From: Cellulosilyticum sp.
GTDB lineage: Bacteria > Bacillota > Clostridia > Lachnospirales > Cellulosilyticaceae
DNA: 64,000 bases
Reading direction: 5' to 3'
Assembly (NCBI GenBank): GCA_015058045.1
Contig: SVDC01000003.1
Coordinates: 1 to 64,000 of the forward strand
Under the pieces are notes generated by a model. The model saw nothing but the letters and a program-made list of their open reading frames with translations. It made no database searches and was not told where the DNA came from. Position 1 is the stretch's first letter, and each line of letters begins with the position of its first letter. Below are positions 1 through 10,174 of this stretch, in pieces. A program made the position numbers and the translations under genes.

Positions 1-45
1 GAAACACTTTTTTCTCCCTTATGAGCTAGAATATGCCTAATTTTT

Positions 46-78
46 AAGGAGGTATCGCATTTCGCGACACCTCCTTTT
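46..78 (-). terminator. Rho-independent terminator downstream of ilvE
   Basis: Inverted repeat AAGGAGGT-ATCGC..GCG-ACACCTCCTT with T/A-run flanks. Confidence 0.75.
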
Positions 79-162
79 ATAATCCTTCTATATGTATACT
101 TAATTTTTATTTTACTAATAATGAGCGCTTTCATTTATACTAAATTTTATATGGCATATTTC

Positions 163-1188
163 TTATAAAATACGTTTAATCCATCCTTCTGGTGCTTCAA
201 TTTTACCCATTTGAATACCTGTCAGTGTGTCGTAAAGCTTTTGAATAACTGGCCCCATTTTTTCCATTCCACTTGGGAAGCATATTTCTTTACCATGATT
301 ATAGATTTTACCTACTGGTGAAATAACAGCAGCTGTACCACATAATCCACATTCTGCAAAATCTTTAACTTCTTCTAAAAGTACTTCTCTTTCTTCTACT
401 TCAAGTCCTAAGTATTCTTTTGCTACATAAATCAGTGAACGACGTGTAATAGAAGGTAAGATACTATCTGATTTTGGCGTAATCACTTTGTTATCTTTTG
501 TAACAAAGATAAAGTTTGCACCACCTGTTTCTTCTACTTTTGTTCTTGTAGCAGGATCTAAATACATATTTTCATCAAAGCCTTCTTCATGAGCAGTGAC
601 AATAGCATGTAAGCTCATAGCATAGTTAAGCCCTGCTTTAACATGACCTGTACCATTTGGTGCAGCACGATCGAAATCACTTACTTTGATCGTAATAGGT
701 TTAGCACCACCTTTAAAATATGGACCTACTGGTGTACAAAATGCACGGAATTGATATTCTTCTGCTGGTTTAACACCAATAACTGGACTACTACCAAACA
801 TATATGGACGAATATATAAAGAAGCACCTGTACCAAATGGTGGTACATAAGCTGCATTAGCCTTAACGACTTCACAAATAGCATCTACAAAACGTTCTAC
901 AGGAAAAACTGGCATTTCAAGCCTTTTTGCTGAATCCACCATTCTTTGTGCATTCAGTTCTGGACGGAATACAACAATATGACCATCTTCTGTTGTATAT
1001 GCTTTAAGCCCTTCAAAACATGTTTGTGCATATTGAAGGACACCTGCACACTCGCTCATAACTATTTTATCATCTTCTGTTAAACAGCCTTCATCCCATT
1101 TACCATCTTTATAGTTAGATACATATCTTTTATCAGTATGCATATAGCCAAACCCAATATTTGACCAATCAATATTCTTCTTTTCCAT
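163..1188 (-). CDS. ilvE: Branched-chain amino acid aminotransferase
   Basis: 341 aa; class IV aminotransferase features (SLYIRPYMFG, HVKAGLNYA, EETGGANFIFV). Confidence 0.95.
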   Translation of the reverse strand: MEKKNIDWSNIGFGYMHTDKRYVSNYKDGKWDEGCLTEDDKIVMSECAGVLQYAQTCFEGLKAYTTEDGHIVVFRPELNAQRMVDSAKRLEMPVFPVERFVDAICEVVKANAAYVPPFGTGASLYIRPYMFGSSPVIGVKPAEEYQFRAFCTPVGPYFKGGAKPITIKVSDFDRAAPNGTGHVKAGLNYAMSLHAIVTAHEEGFDENMYLDPATRTKVEETGGANFIFVTKDNKVITPKSDSILPSITRRSLIYVAKEYLGLEVEEREVLLEEVKDFAECGLCGTAAVISPVGKIYNHGKEICFPSGMEKMGPVIQKLYDTLTGIQMGKIEAPEGWIKRIL

Positions 1189-1431
1189 GTTAATCCCCTC
1201 TACTTCCTTTCCTTATTCTACGTTTATAAGAATGATACTCCGTCACTCCGTACAAACACCTTTTGTTTATGTTATCATATACCTTTTTTTATCATTTTAC
1301 AACTTTTGTTTTGTATATTCTAACTTTTCCATCATTTATCTATTAAATACTTATCAAATCTTGTCTCTCTCTAAATATATACTATAGTACTTCCTTCATT
1401 TTATCAGGAATAATGAGGCTAAACACATAGT

Positions 1432-1472
1432 AAAGAGGGTTAAAAAGTAAATCTACTTTTTAACCCTCTTTT
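1432..1472 (-). terminator. Terminator downstream of mnmA
   Basis: AAAGAGGGTTAAAAAGTA-aatc-TACTTTTTAACCCTCTTT near-perfect hairpin. Confidence 0.85.
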
Positions 1473-1481
1473 ATTGACACT

Positions 1482-2564
1482 TTATTTAACAATCGTGCCT
1501 CCACCAATTAATTCTTCGCCATTGTATAATACAAGTGCTTGTCCTGGTGTCACCGCACGTTGTGCTTCATCAAATTCGCAGACTAATGTCTCCTCATCCT
1601 TCATACGAATCGTACATGGTTCTGGTTTTTGATTATACCTAATTTTAGCACTACATTTCATTTCGCCTTCCAATTTTTCAAAAGGCATGAAGTTTAAAGT
1701 ATTAGCTATTACAGTTGTTTTAAATAAATCTTCATTATCTCCAACAACTACTTCATTTTTTGCAGCATCTAATTTTTGAACAAAAACAGGTTTTCCCATA
1801 GAAAGACCTAAGCCTTTTCTTTGACCAATAGTATAATGAATAATTCCTTTGTGTTTTCCTACTACTTTTCCGTTCTTATCCACAAAGTTACCTGGTTTAC
1901 ATGGTTTACCTGTTGCTTCTTCAATATAACCTGCATAGTTATCATCTGGTACAAAACAAATTTCTTGACTATCTGGCTTTGTCGCAACAGCAAGTCCAAT
2001 TTCTTTTGCAATGGCTCTTACTTCATCTTTTGTATAATCACCAAGTGGCATTAAAGTATGCTCCAATTGGTGTTGTGTTAAATTATAAAGTGCATAAGTT
2101 TGATCTTTTGCTAAAGATTTAGATTGTTTTAAGGCATAACGGCCTGTTTCTTCATCTTTTATTACACGAGCATAGTGTCCTGTCGCAATATAATCTGCTC
2201 CAATTTGTAATGCTTTTTGAAGCATAGATTCCCATTTTACATAGCGATTACAAGCAATACATGGATTTGGTGTACGTGCATTTTGATATTCATCTAAGAA
2301 ATAATCAATAACATATTTCTTAAAGTCATTTCTAAAGTTTACAACATAATGTGGAATACCAAGCTTTTGACAAACTCTTCTCGCATCATCTACTGCAGTC
2401 AGACCACAACAACCGCCACTATTATCATCCGGTGCATCTTCTTGCCAAATCTGCATTGTCATTCCGATTACTTCATACCCCTGCTCTTTAAGTAAATAGG
2501 CAGTCACGGAGCTATCAACGCCCCCTGACATACCTACTACTACACGTTTCGAAGAATTATCCAT
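1482..2564 (-). CDS. mnmA: tRNA-specific 2-thiouridylase MnmA
   Basis: PP-loop [36 protein letters not shown] motifs. Confidence 0.97.
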   Translation of the reverse strand: MDNSSKRVVVGMSGGVDSSVTAYLLKEQGYEVIGMTMQIWQEDAPDDNSGGCCGLTAVDDARRVCQKLGIPHYVVNFRNDFKKYVIDYFLDEYQNARTPNPCIACNRYVKWESMLQKALQIGADYIATGHYARVIKDEETGRYALKQSKSLAKDQTYALYNLTQHQLEHTLMPLGDYTKDEVRAIAKEIGLAVATKPDSQEICFVPDDNYAGYIEEATGKPCKPGNFVDKNGKVVGKHKGIIHYTIGQRKGLGLSMGKPVFVQKLDAAKNEVVVGDNEDLFKTTVIANTLNFMPFEKLEGEMKCSAKIRYNQKPEPCTIRMKDEETLVCEFDEAQRAVTPGQALVLYNGEELIGGGTIVK

Positions 2565-3025
2565 TAGTTTGCATCTTCCTCATCAAAATCATGAGCGTGG
2601 TCGTGATCATGAACATCTTCTACTGGTGGTTTAAGACCTTCGATTGTAATATTATTTTTTTGAGCATAATCCCAAAGCGCTGCATGAAGAGATTCTTCAG
2701 CTAATAATGAACAGTGCATTTTTACTGGTGGAAGTCCATCAAGTGCTTCTGCTACTGATTTATTTGTAATTTTAAGTGCTTCTTCAATTGTTTTACCAAT
2801 AACAAGTTCTGTTGCCATTGAGCTTGTTGCTACAGCAGCACCACAACCAAATGTTTTAAATTTAGCATCTTTAATGATGTTATCTTCAATTTGTAAATAA
2901 ACTTTCATGATGTCACCACATTTAGCATTCCCTACTGTACCAACACCACTTGCATCTTCAATTTCTCCAACATTTCTTGGATTCATAAAATGATCCATAA
3001 CTTTTTCACTATACATATATTTCAC
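2564..3025 (-). CDS. iscU: Fe-S cluster assembly scaffold IscU/NifU-like, with His/Asp-rich C-terminal tail
   Basis: [45 protein letters not shown] motifs; tail [17 protein letters not shown]. Confidence 0.93.
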   Translation of the reverse strand: MKYMYSEKVMDHFMNPRNVGEIEDASGVGTVGNAKCGDIMKVYLQIEDNIIKDAKFKTFGCGAAVATSSMATELVIGKTIEEALKITNKSVAEALDGLPPVKMHCSLLAEESLHAALWDYAQKNNITIEGLKPPVEDVHDHDHAHDFDEEDAN

Positions 3026-3105
3026 CTCATATTTTTCTTAAATGTTTATCAATATTTTATGATACTTTTATACTTACTTCATTGTTTATAAAGTATCCGT
3101 ATTAA

Positions 3106-4284
3106 CTATTTATTATTTTTTACAACTTGTTCCCAAAGTGGAGACATATCTCTCATTCTTTGTACAACACCTGGCATTACTTCAAGTACTTTATCAATTT
3201 CTTCCTCTGTGTTTTGGCTACCTAATGTAAGACGAATAGAACCATGTGCTCTTTCATGAGGAACACCAATTGCAAGAAGAACATGTGATGGGTCTAAAGA
3301 ACCTGATGTACAAGCAGACCCACTTGAACCAGCAATACCGCTCATATCTAATAATAAAAGTAATGACTCACCCTCAACATATTCTACACCAATATTGCTA
3401 TTGTTTGCTAAGCGCATTGTTGGATGTCCATTAAGTTTTGTATACGGAATACTTTCTAATAAACCATTAATGAGTTTATCTCTAAGTTTTGTCATTTTTT
3501 CAATTTTTGCATCAAAGTCTTCATAAGCCAGTTCCATTGCTTTAGCAAGACCTACTATACCTGGCACATTTTCTGTTCCTGCACGACGTCCTCTTTCTTG
3601 AGCCCCACCGTGAATTAAGTTTTCGATTTTTAAGCCACGTCTAATGTAAAGAACACCCATTCCTTTTGGTCCATTAATTTTATGAGCTGATAAAGAAAGT
3701 AAATCGATATTTTGATCTTTTACATCAATTCTAACTTGACCTACTGCTTGAACTGCATCTGTATGGAAAGGAATTTTATGTGCTTTAGCAATAGCACCGA
3801 TTTCTTTAATTGGATTAATTGTACCAATTTCATTATTTGCATACATAATAGAAATTAAGATTGTTGTATCTTTAATTGCTTTTTCTACATCTTCTGGATT
3901 TACCATCCCAAACTCATCTACATCAAGATAAGTTACTTCAAAGCCATTTTTCGCTAAATATTCACATGTATGAAGTACTGCATGATGCTCTACTTTTGTT
4001 GTGATAATATGGTTACCTTTGGCTTTATGGGCATTTGCAATACCTTTAATTGCCCAGTTGTCTGCTTCTGAACCACCACTTGTGAAGAAAATTTCATTTG
4101 CTTGTGCACCGATTGCATTAGCAATTGTTTCTCTTGCATCATCTACAGCTTTTTTATTCATTTGTGCAATTTGATATACACTAGATGGATTACCAAAGCT
4201 TTCGGTAAAATAAGGTAACATTGCTTCTACTACTTCTTTACGTACAGGTGTAGTTGCCGCATTGTCTAAATAAATTTTTTCCAT
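3106..4284 (-). CDS. iscS: Cysteine desulfurase (NifS/IscS family)
   Basis: YLDNAATTPVR, SAHKINGPKGMGVLY, SSGSACTSGSLDPSHVL motifs. Confidence 0.95.
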   Translation of the reverse strand: MEKIYLDNAATTPVRKEVVEAMLPYFTESFGNPSSVYQIAQMNKKAVDDARETIANAIGAQANEIFFTSGGSEADNWAIKGIANAHKAKGNHIITTKVEHHAVLHTCEYLAKNGFEVTYLDVDEFGMVNPEDVEKAIKDTTILISIMYANNEIGTINPIKEIGAIAKAHKIPFHTDAVQAVGQVRIDVKDQNIDLLSLSAHKINGPKGMGVLYIRRGLKIENLIHGGAQERGRRAGTENVPGIVGLAKAMELAYEDFDAKIEKMTKLRDKLINGLLESIPYTKLNGHPTMRLANNSNIGVEYVEGESLLLLLDMSGIAGSSGSACTSGSLDPSHVLLAIGVPHERAHGSIRLTLGSQNTEEEIDKVLEVMPGVVQRMRDMSPLWEQVVKNNK

Positions 4285-4304
4285 GTTTCTACCTCCATAG
4301 GTTG

Positions 4305-4754
4305 TTATATATAATAAATTTGTGAAGTATTTTGATTTATTTTTTCATAGTCATCCATTAATTGGTCTAAAGTAATATTATCAACCACACGATCAATACT
4401 ATCTCTAATCTTTTCCCAAACGGTTTTAGTTACGCATTTTCCATCTAAAGCACAGTGTACAGTGTTTCCTTTGCATGTACAATCTGTCGGCGCAAGTGAA
4501 CCTTCTAATGCTCGTAAGATTTCTCCAATTGTAATTTCACTTGGCTCCTTAGCCAAGGCATAACCACCTTGTGCACCTCTTACACTGACGACTAAGTGAT
4601 TTTTCTTAAGTAGTGCCATAAGTTGTTCTAAGTAGTTCTCTGACATCGAAAGCCTCTCTGCTATGCTTTTTAGAGATATGTGCTTTTCTTTTGAGTAAAC
4701 CCCTAAGTCAACCATAGCTTGAAGACCATAACGTCCTTTTGTTGATAATCGCAT
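4305..4754 (-). CDS. iscR: Rrf2/IscR family transcriptional regulator
   Basis: MRLSTKGRYGLQAMVDL start is typical of Rrf2; Cys region CTCKGNTVHCALDGKC; the ORF-track start at 4829 is probably too long. Confidence 0.9.
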   Translation of the reverse strand: MRLSTKGRYGLQAMVDLGVYSKEKHISLKSIAERLSMSENYLEQLMALLKKNHLVVSVRGAQGGYALAKEPSEITIGEILRALEGSLAPTDCTCKGNTVHCALDGKCVTKTVWEKIRDSIDRVVDNITLDQLMDDYEKINQNTSQIYYI

Positions 4755-4795
4755 GTCTTCACCTCCAATTCCTACCTCAACGCTCGGAATTATAT

Positions 4796-4816
4796 TTCCT
4801 AGCTTATCACTAGGAA
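4796..4816. promoter_or_regulatory. Candidate operator upstream of iscR (perfect inverted repeat)
   Basis: TTCCTAG-CTTATCA-CTAGGAA; on minus strand it lies just after TTGACA (-35-like) and before the MRLSTKGRYG start. Confidence 0.5.
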
Positions 4817-4960
4817 TTAATTTTGTCAATAACTAGATGAGATATACTTATTTTTGTCAAAATCTCTCACTAAATCTTATGTTCAATCCTTGATAAATTC
4901 TATATTTTTCTTATTAAAATCTTTTTTCTTTTTATTAACTCGTCCGTTTCTATTGTACAA

Positions 4961-4990
4961 ATAAAGAGTTGTCTAAAGACAACTCTTTAT
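4961..4990 (-). terminator. Strong hairpin terminator between the structured RNA region and iscR
   Basis: ATAAAGAGTTGTC-taaa-GACAACTCTTTAT perfect 13-bp stem. Confidence 0.7.
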
Positions 4991-5118
4991 CTGCATTCTA
5001 TTTGTCATGTCACTATCAAAATGTTATTAGAACGTATTTATATATGAAGTAGGTATGCATAGTTTAATATAATTTAGCATATATTTAATAATAATTAATA
5101 TAAATATATTGGTAAATG

Positions 5119-5245
5119 AGCTTTAGACTTCATAATAATATATTCAGAAAATATACTACCATTAAGTGACTTCTACGTACCTTACCGGTTTCAAGTACGT
5201 TAGGGCAATCTTTTGTATAATTCAAAGTTGGGAAGTCCTAAGCTC
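5119..5245 (-). ncRNA. Candidate structured ncRNA, 6S-like rod (closing helix, large bubble, apical hairpin)
   Basis: Minus strand GAGCTTAGGACTTC pairs with GAAGTCTAAAGCTC about 110 nt away; internal hairpin ACGTACTT..AAGGTACGT; small TATATT..AATATA hairpin in the 3' arm of the bubble; no ORF. Confidence 0.4.
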
Positions 5246-5572
5246 ACTGTTTTAACTGAATAAATAAAAAAGGATTCTATCCTTCCCCAAAGGGGATACT
5301 ATACCATTTTAACTTCTTATGGTATATACTATGCACCTTCTAAAGCATATGTGCTACTTTTTTTATTTTTAGGATATTTTTATTTAATTTGGATTCATTC
5401 TCCTTTTTCACTATATATTATGCCACTCCCAACTTTCATGTTATTTTTTTACGAAATTTTTTTCATTTCTTTTTTTATCTTCATCCTGCACATTAAATAT
5501 TTTATAAATATGTTCGCTTTAACAATATCTTATTGCTATACTAAATAATACCTTATAACATTTAATTTTGAT

Positions 5573-5615
5573 AAAAAAGGAAGCGGACATATACCTTATA
5601 CCGCTTCCTTTTTTA
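5573..5615 (-). terminator. Terminator downstream of ADP-ribosylglycohydrolase gene
   Basis: AAAAAAGGAAGCGG..CCGCTTCCTTTTTT. Confidence 0.85.
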
Positions 5616-5651
5616 TGTGCCCACTTTTCTTTCTATATAAGCAAGCTTGTT

Positions 5652-6713
5652 TTACCAAGCAGGATACTTTGTCAGCCATGCTTCTCCATCTTGATAAAAT
5701 GTTAATAAATCTGTTGCTAATTCTTTAATTTCTTTATGAAGCTCAACCCTCTCTGCTAGATCTGTTGGTATTTTATGAATACCTAAATAACCGCCCAGAA
5801 TACATCCAGTAATTCCACCTACGCTATCACTAGCTCCACTGTGATTAATACCTAAAAGAACACCTTTTAAATAATCCTGTGGATAAGACAAAGCAGCGTA
5901 AATTGCCATTGCTAATACTTCATGGGCATCCAAACCTTTACCTATTTGTTCTATCTTTTCTCTACTAGGGTTACCTTCCTGAACTAACTTAATAGCCAAA
6001 TCTATTTTTTCGATGACATCTTTGCTATTTTCTTCTTGACTAAGCTTGTCTCTTGCTGAATAAACTGCTTTCTCAATTTCTTGATCTTCTATGATTTCAT
6101 GAATAATATAAGCTAGTGTACCTGCAGATAAGTATGCCGTTGGATTACCATGGGTAATAGCTGCTAATCGAATAGCTATATCAAATACCCTTTCACTTTC
6201 TTCTACTAACCCTACAGGAACCACACGCATGACACAACCACATCCTAAGTTCTCACTAATAGGCTGATTTAATGTTCCCATAACACCTTTTCCTAATGTG
6301 GTTAAACAGGTTACGCCCGGATCTCTATACGCATGCATGCGAGATACTTTTACAAGCCATCCATCATAATCTTTTTTACTCCATCTAGCTGTTTGTAAGC
6401 CTTGAGTATAAAGCCACCTTAAATAAGCTCTAAATACAGTAATAGCTATGCCTTGTAACGTACGCTCTTTATTTTTTCTATGTGCTCTTGTTGCACTGCG
6501 TATCAGCCCCTCTGCAGTAAATAGCATAAGTTGTGTATCATCTGTAACTAACGCATGTTTATGACCTGGTGGAATAATATAGTCTGTAACGCCTGTCTCT
6601 CCTAAAATACCCATTACTTGTTCAAATCGCATAAACTCTATAGGTGCGCCTAAAGCATCCCCAATTGCTCCACCTAATAACGCCCCATAGAAATAAGGAA
6701 ATGCATGCTTCAT
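5652..6713 (-). CDS. ADP-ribosylglycohydrolase family protein
   Basis: GALLGGAIGDALGAPIEF, TDDTQLMLFTAEGL, NHSGASDSVGGITGCILGGYLG motifs. Confidence 0.9.
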   Translation of the reverse strand: MKHAFPYFYGALLGGAIGDALGAPIEFMRFEQVMGILGETGVTDYIIPPGHKHALVTDDTQLMLFTAEGLIRSATRAHRKNKERTLQGIAITVFRAYLRWLYTQGLQTARWSKKDYDGWLVKVSRMHAYRDPGVTCLTTLGKGVMGTLNQPISENLGCGCVMRVVPVGLVEESERVFDIAIRLAAITHGNPTAYLSAGTLAYIIHEIIEDQEIEKAVYSARDKLSQEENSKDVIEKIDLAIKLVQEGNPSREKIEQIGKGLDAHEVLAMAIYAALSYPQDYLKGVLLGINHSGASDSVGGITGCILGGYLGIHKIPTDLAERVELHKEIKELATDLLTFYQDGEAWLTKYPAW

Positions 6714-6827
6714 AGTGGAAAACCTCCCTACCCCTTAAATTCATTTAATATTTAAGTCTATGCATTTTCTCCACTACTTATCCCATTATCCATTTTATTT
6801 TTCTTAAAATACTTTTCTCTATCTCTT

Positions 6828-7226
6828 TTACTTCATATCTCCTAATAGACCATGCTTTTCATAATTTGTAATGCGCTGTACGTGATTGTCATCATCTACA
6901 AAAACAACCTTTGGCAAATTTTCCTTTGCTTCTTCTGGTGTCATTTGGGCATAGGCCATAATAATCACTTTATCATTTACAGATACACACCGTGCAGCTG
7001 CTCCATTTAAACAAATCATGCCACTTTCAGCTTCTCCTGCAATAACATAAGTCTCAAAGCGATTCCCATTGTTAACATCTACAATCTGTACTTTTTCATA
7101 TTCTAAAATTCCAGCCGCTTCCAATAATGCCTCATCAATAGTGATACTTCCTACATAATCTAACTCTGCTTGTTTTACAGTCGCACGATGAATTTTTCCT
7201 TTTAACATTTCTAATTGCATACTCAT
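6828..7226 (-). CDS. panD: Aspartate 1-decarboxylase
   Basis: [25 protein letters not shown] contains the G-S self-cleavage site; next to panC/panB. Confidence 0.96.
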   Translation of the reverse strand: MSMQLEMLKGKIHRATVKQAELDYVGSITIDEALLEAAGILEYEKVQIVDVNNGNRFETYVIAGEAESGMICLNGAAARCVSVNDKVIIMAYAQMTPEEAKENLPKVVFVDDDNHVQRITNYEKHGLLGDMK

Positions 7227-7230
7227 CCCC

Positions 7231-8073
7231 CTACTCCATCATAAAGTTATCAATTAATCTAGTTTTTCCAATGTACACAGCTATTGCTACTAAAATCGGG
7301 CCTTCTATATGCTCTATCTGTTGCATAGTAAGTCCATTTACACATTTAACATAATCAATTGTTGCTAGAGGCTCCTTATTAATCTCTTCTTGCATTCTGG
7401 CAATTACTTTCTCTGCATCTCTTTCACCAGCTTCTACTAAAGCTTGCCCCATTTTAATACTTCGAGATAGACATAATGCCGCTTTTCTTTCTTCCTGAGA
7501 TAAATATGTATTTCTAGAGCTCTTCGCTAGGCCATCTTCTTCTCTTACTATTGGACACCCTATAATTTGAATATCCATATTTAAATCTTCCACCATACGA
7601 CGTATAATGGCTAACTGTTGTGCATCCTTCTGACCAAAATAAGCTCTATCTGGTTTTACAATATTAAATAATTTATTTACTACTGTACATACACCTCTAA
7701 AATGAAGTGGACGGCTTAAACCACATAATTCCTTTGTTAATACATCCATATCTACATACGAGCAGAAATTTTTAGTATACATTTCTTCAGGCTCTGGATG
7801 GAAAATTAAATCCACGCCTAGGGACTTACAAAAAGCACTATCCTTTTCTAAATCTCTTGGATAACTAGCCAAATCTTCTGTTGGTCCAAATTGCATAGGG
7901 TTTACAAATATACTAACAATCACTTTATCATTATTTTGACGTGCATTTGTAATAAGGCTTCCATGTCCTTCATGTAAATACCCCATAGTTGGCACAAAAC
8001 CAATACTTAGTGCTTCTTTTTTCCAAGCTTTAACTTGCTCTCTTACTTCTTGAATAGTCGATACAACCCTCAT
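7231..8073 (-). CDS. panC: Pantothenate synthetase (pantoate-beta-alanine ligase)
   Basis: [44 protein letters not shown] motifs. Confidence 0.97.
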   Translation of the reverse strand: MRVVSTIQEVREQVKAWKKEALSIGFVPTMGYLHEGHGSLITNARQNNDKVIVSIFVNPMQFGPTEDLASYPRDLEKDSAFCKSLGVDLIFHPEPEEMYTKNFCSYVDMDVLTKELCGLSRPLHFRGVCTVVNKLFNIVKPDRAYFGQKDAQQLAIIRRMVEDLNMDIQIIGCPIVREEDGLAKSSRNTYLSQEERKAALCLSRSIKMGQALVEAGERDAEKVIARMQEEINKEPLATIDYVKCVNGLTMQQIEHIEGPILVAIAVYIGKTRLIDNFMME

Positions 8074-8135
8074 TTTTATAGCCTCTTTTCCTATTTCTAA
8101 ATAACTCTATCCTTCTTTACTTCAACATCATTATC

Positions 8136-8966
8136 TTAATACAATTTTTTTATAATACTTTCATCTATTTTATAGATGTGCTCTTCCGCTGGGAAACTCC
8201 CATTAGCAATCGCTGTTTTATATTCACGAAACGCCTCTTTCATTACCTCACCCACATTTGCAAATCGTCTGACAAATTTTGGTGTAAAATCAGAAAACAT
8301 CCCTAACATATCTTGATATACCAGTACTTGACCATCGCAACCTGCTCCTGCTCCAATACCAATAGTAGGAATATGAACATTCTTAGTAACTAACTGAGCT
8401 AACTGGGCAGGCACACATTCCATAACAATGGCAGATGCCCCTGCTGCTTCTACCATTTTGGCATCTTCTAATAGCTTTTTAGCTGCTGCTTCATCTCTAC
8501 CTTGTACTTTAAAACCACCAAAAGCATTAATAGATTGAGGGGTTAATCCTAGATGTGCACAAACTGGTATAGAGGCATCTACAATTGCTTTAATTTGTGG
8601 ACATACTGATGCACCTCCTTCTAGCTTAACCATTTGTGCACGTCCTTCTTTCATCAATCGCCCTGCATTAACCACAGCATCATAAACTGAGGTTTGATAC
8701 GACATAAATGGCATATCTGCTACTACTAGTGCATTTTTTGCACCTCTTGCTACTGCTACTGTATGATGAATCATATCTTCCATGGTCACAGAAATAGTAT
8801 CTTCATAGCCTAATACCACATTTCCTAAAGAATCTCCTACTAAAAGCATATTAATCCCTGCTTCATCCATAAGTTTCGCCATGGAATAATCGTAGCAAGT
8901 TAACATACTAATCTTTTCCCCGTTTTCTTTTTGCTGTTGAATAGTTGTTACTGTGTTCTTCATCAT
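8136..8966 (-). CDS. panB: 3-methyl-2-oxobutanoate hydroxymethyltransferase
   Basis: [50 protein letters not shown] motifs. Confidence 0.97.
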   Translation of the reverse strand: MMKNTVTTIQQQKENGEKISMLTCYDYSMAKLMDEAGINMLLVGDSLGNVVLGYEDTISVTMEDMIHHTVAVARGAKNALVVADMPFMSYQTSVYDAVVNAGRLMKEGRAQMVKLEGGASVCPQIKAIVDASIPVCAHLGLTPQSINAFGGFKVQGRDEAAAKKLLEDAKMVEAAGASAIVMECVPAQLAQLVTKNVHIPTIGIGAGAGCDGQVLVYQDMLGMFSDFTPKFVRRFANVGEVMKEAFREYKTAIANGSFPAEEHIYKIDESIIKKLY

Positions 8967-9814
8967 TCTAATACTCCCTCCATTTGATCATAGCTACGTT
9001 CTGGATTTTTCTTTTTTGCAATTGTAATGAGTGCTTTAGAAAGACACTTATAAATCTCTTTTTCATTTCCTGTTAAAACTCCTAAATGCTTTTCTACTGT
9101 ATTGATGTCACAGCGTTCTAATGGACCTGTTAATGCACACACACATCCTTCTGACACAATATGTTGCATATTGGACATAAGAATAGGGGCCAGTGCATCT
9201 CTAGCACTTTCCTCTGAAAAACCACAAGTTTGAAGCTGCCTTTCACAAATATGCACTAATGCTACCATCATATTACTTGCCATTGCTGCAGCCATATGAT
9301 ATCTAACCTTTTCTTGTTTTGGAATCATCTGAACACTATTGCCCATTTTACTAAATAACGTACTAAAATAAGATAGGTATTTTTCATTACCCTCAATTGT
9401 AAATAAACATTTGGAAAGCTCTTTATAGGAATTGAAACGATCATGAATTGCAAAGAGTGGATGGATAGAATAGGCGTATGCCTGGCATACGTCAATGTCC
9501 GAAAAGATATCTGATGTTAGTGCGCCGCTACAGTGGCACACTATTTTATTTTGAAGTGGATGCTGTTTGAGCTGTTCCCATACTTTTGAAATCATCGTAT
9601 CTGGGACAGTTACAAAAATAACTTCACTTTCTCCTACCATATGTTCTAGTTTTTCAAAAAACTTTGTATGTGTAAATTCTGCTGCTGCCTGCGCAGAATT
9701 TGGATTTTGACTATAGTAACCAGATACATCCATGTGATGTTCCTTAAAATAGCGGCCCAAAGAAAAACCTACTTTTCCTGCACCAATAAATCCAATTCTT
9801 TTTTTCATAGGCAC
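8963..9814 (-). CDS. Rossmann-like DUF2520 protein, candidate PanG-type ketopantoate reductase
   Basis: N-terminal [17 protein letters not shown] dinucleotide-binding motif; first gene of the pan operon; stop/start overlap with panB. Confidence 0.75.
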   Translation of the reverse strand: MPMKKRIGFIGAGKVGFSLGRYFKEHHMDVSGYYSQNPNSAQAAAEFTHTKFFEKLEHMVGESEVIFVTVPDTMISKVWEQLKQHPLQNKIVCHCSGALTSDIFSDIDVCQAYAYSIHPLFAIHDRFNSYKELSKCLFTIEGNEKYLSYFSTLFSKMGNSVQMIPKQEKVRYHMAAAMASNMMVALVHICERQLQTCGFSEESARDALAPILMSNMQHIVSEGCVCALTGPLERCDINTVEKHLGVLTGNEKEIYKCLSKALITIAKKKNPERSYDQMEGVLE

Positions 9815-10119
9815 CCCACCTTTCTAGATAGGATGAGTCAAGTTTTATTCAGCATATAGTATAATCTATCTTTACGGTATAGTTTCTTTTCTGAATACCA
9901 TCCGTTACACTGTTTATTCTTATTTTATAAAATGCTTTATTTCATTCACATTTAATAAATTTAATTTTATTTATTTTATAAAATATTCAATAAACAAAAT
10001 AGATTATATCATATATAAAGTACCTGTTAAATAAATTTTTCAATTAGATTGCTTCAATGTAGAACGATAGAACGCTCCAAATGATTATTTTATGAAGTAA
10101 GAGGCACTTTTTAGACTAT

Positions 10120-10150
10120 AAAAAGAGCATGAGTTTTTGACTCATGCTCT
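10120..10150 (-). terminator. Terminator at end of ilv-leu operon
   Basis: AGAGCATGAGT-ttttg-ACTCATGCTCT with T-run on minus strand. Confidence 0.8.
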
Positions 10151-10174
10151 AAGTAAAACGATATTTATTGATTA

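Noticed and set aside
4755-4829. N-terminal extension of IscR in the ORF track
   Set aside because: Rrf2 proteins start MRLSTKGRYG; the extension overlaps the promoter/operator palindrome.
5351-5548. 65-aa + strand ORF
   Set aside because: Very AT-rich intergenic, Phe/Leu/Ile-rich composition, no convincing RBS; likely spurious.
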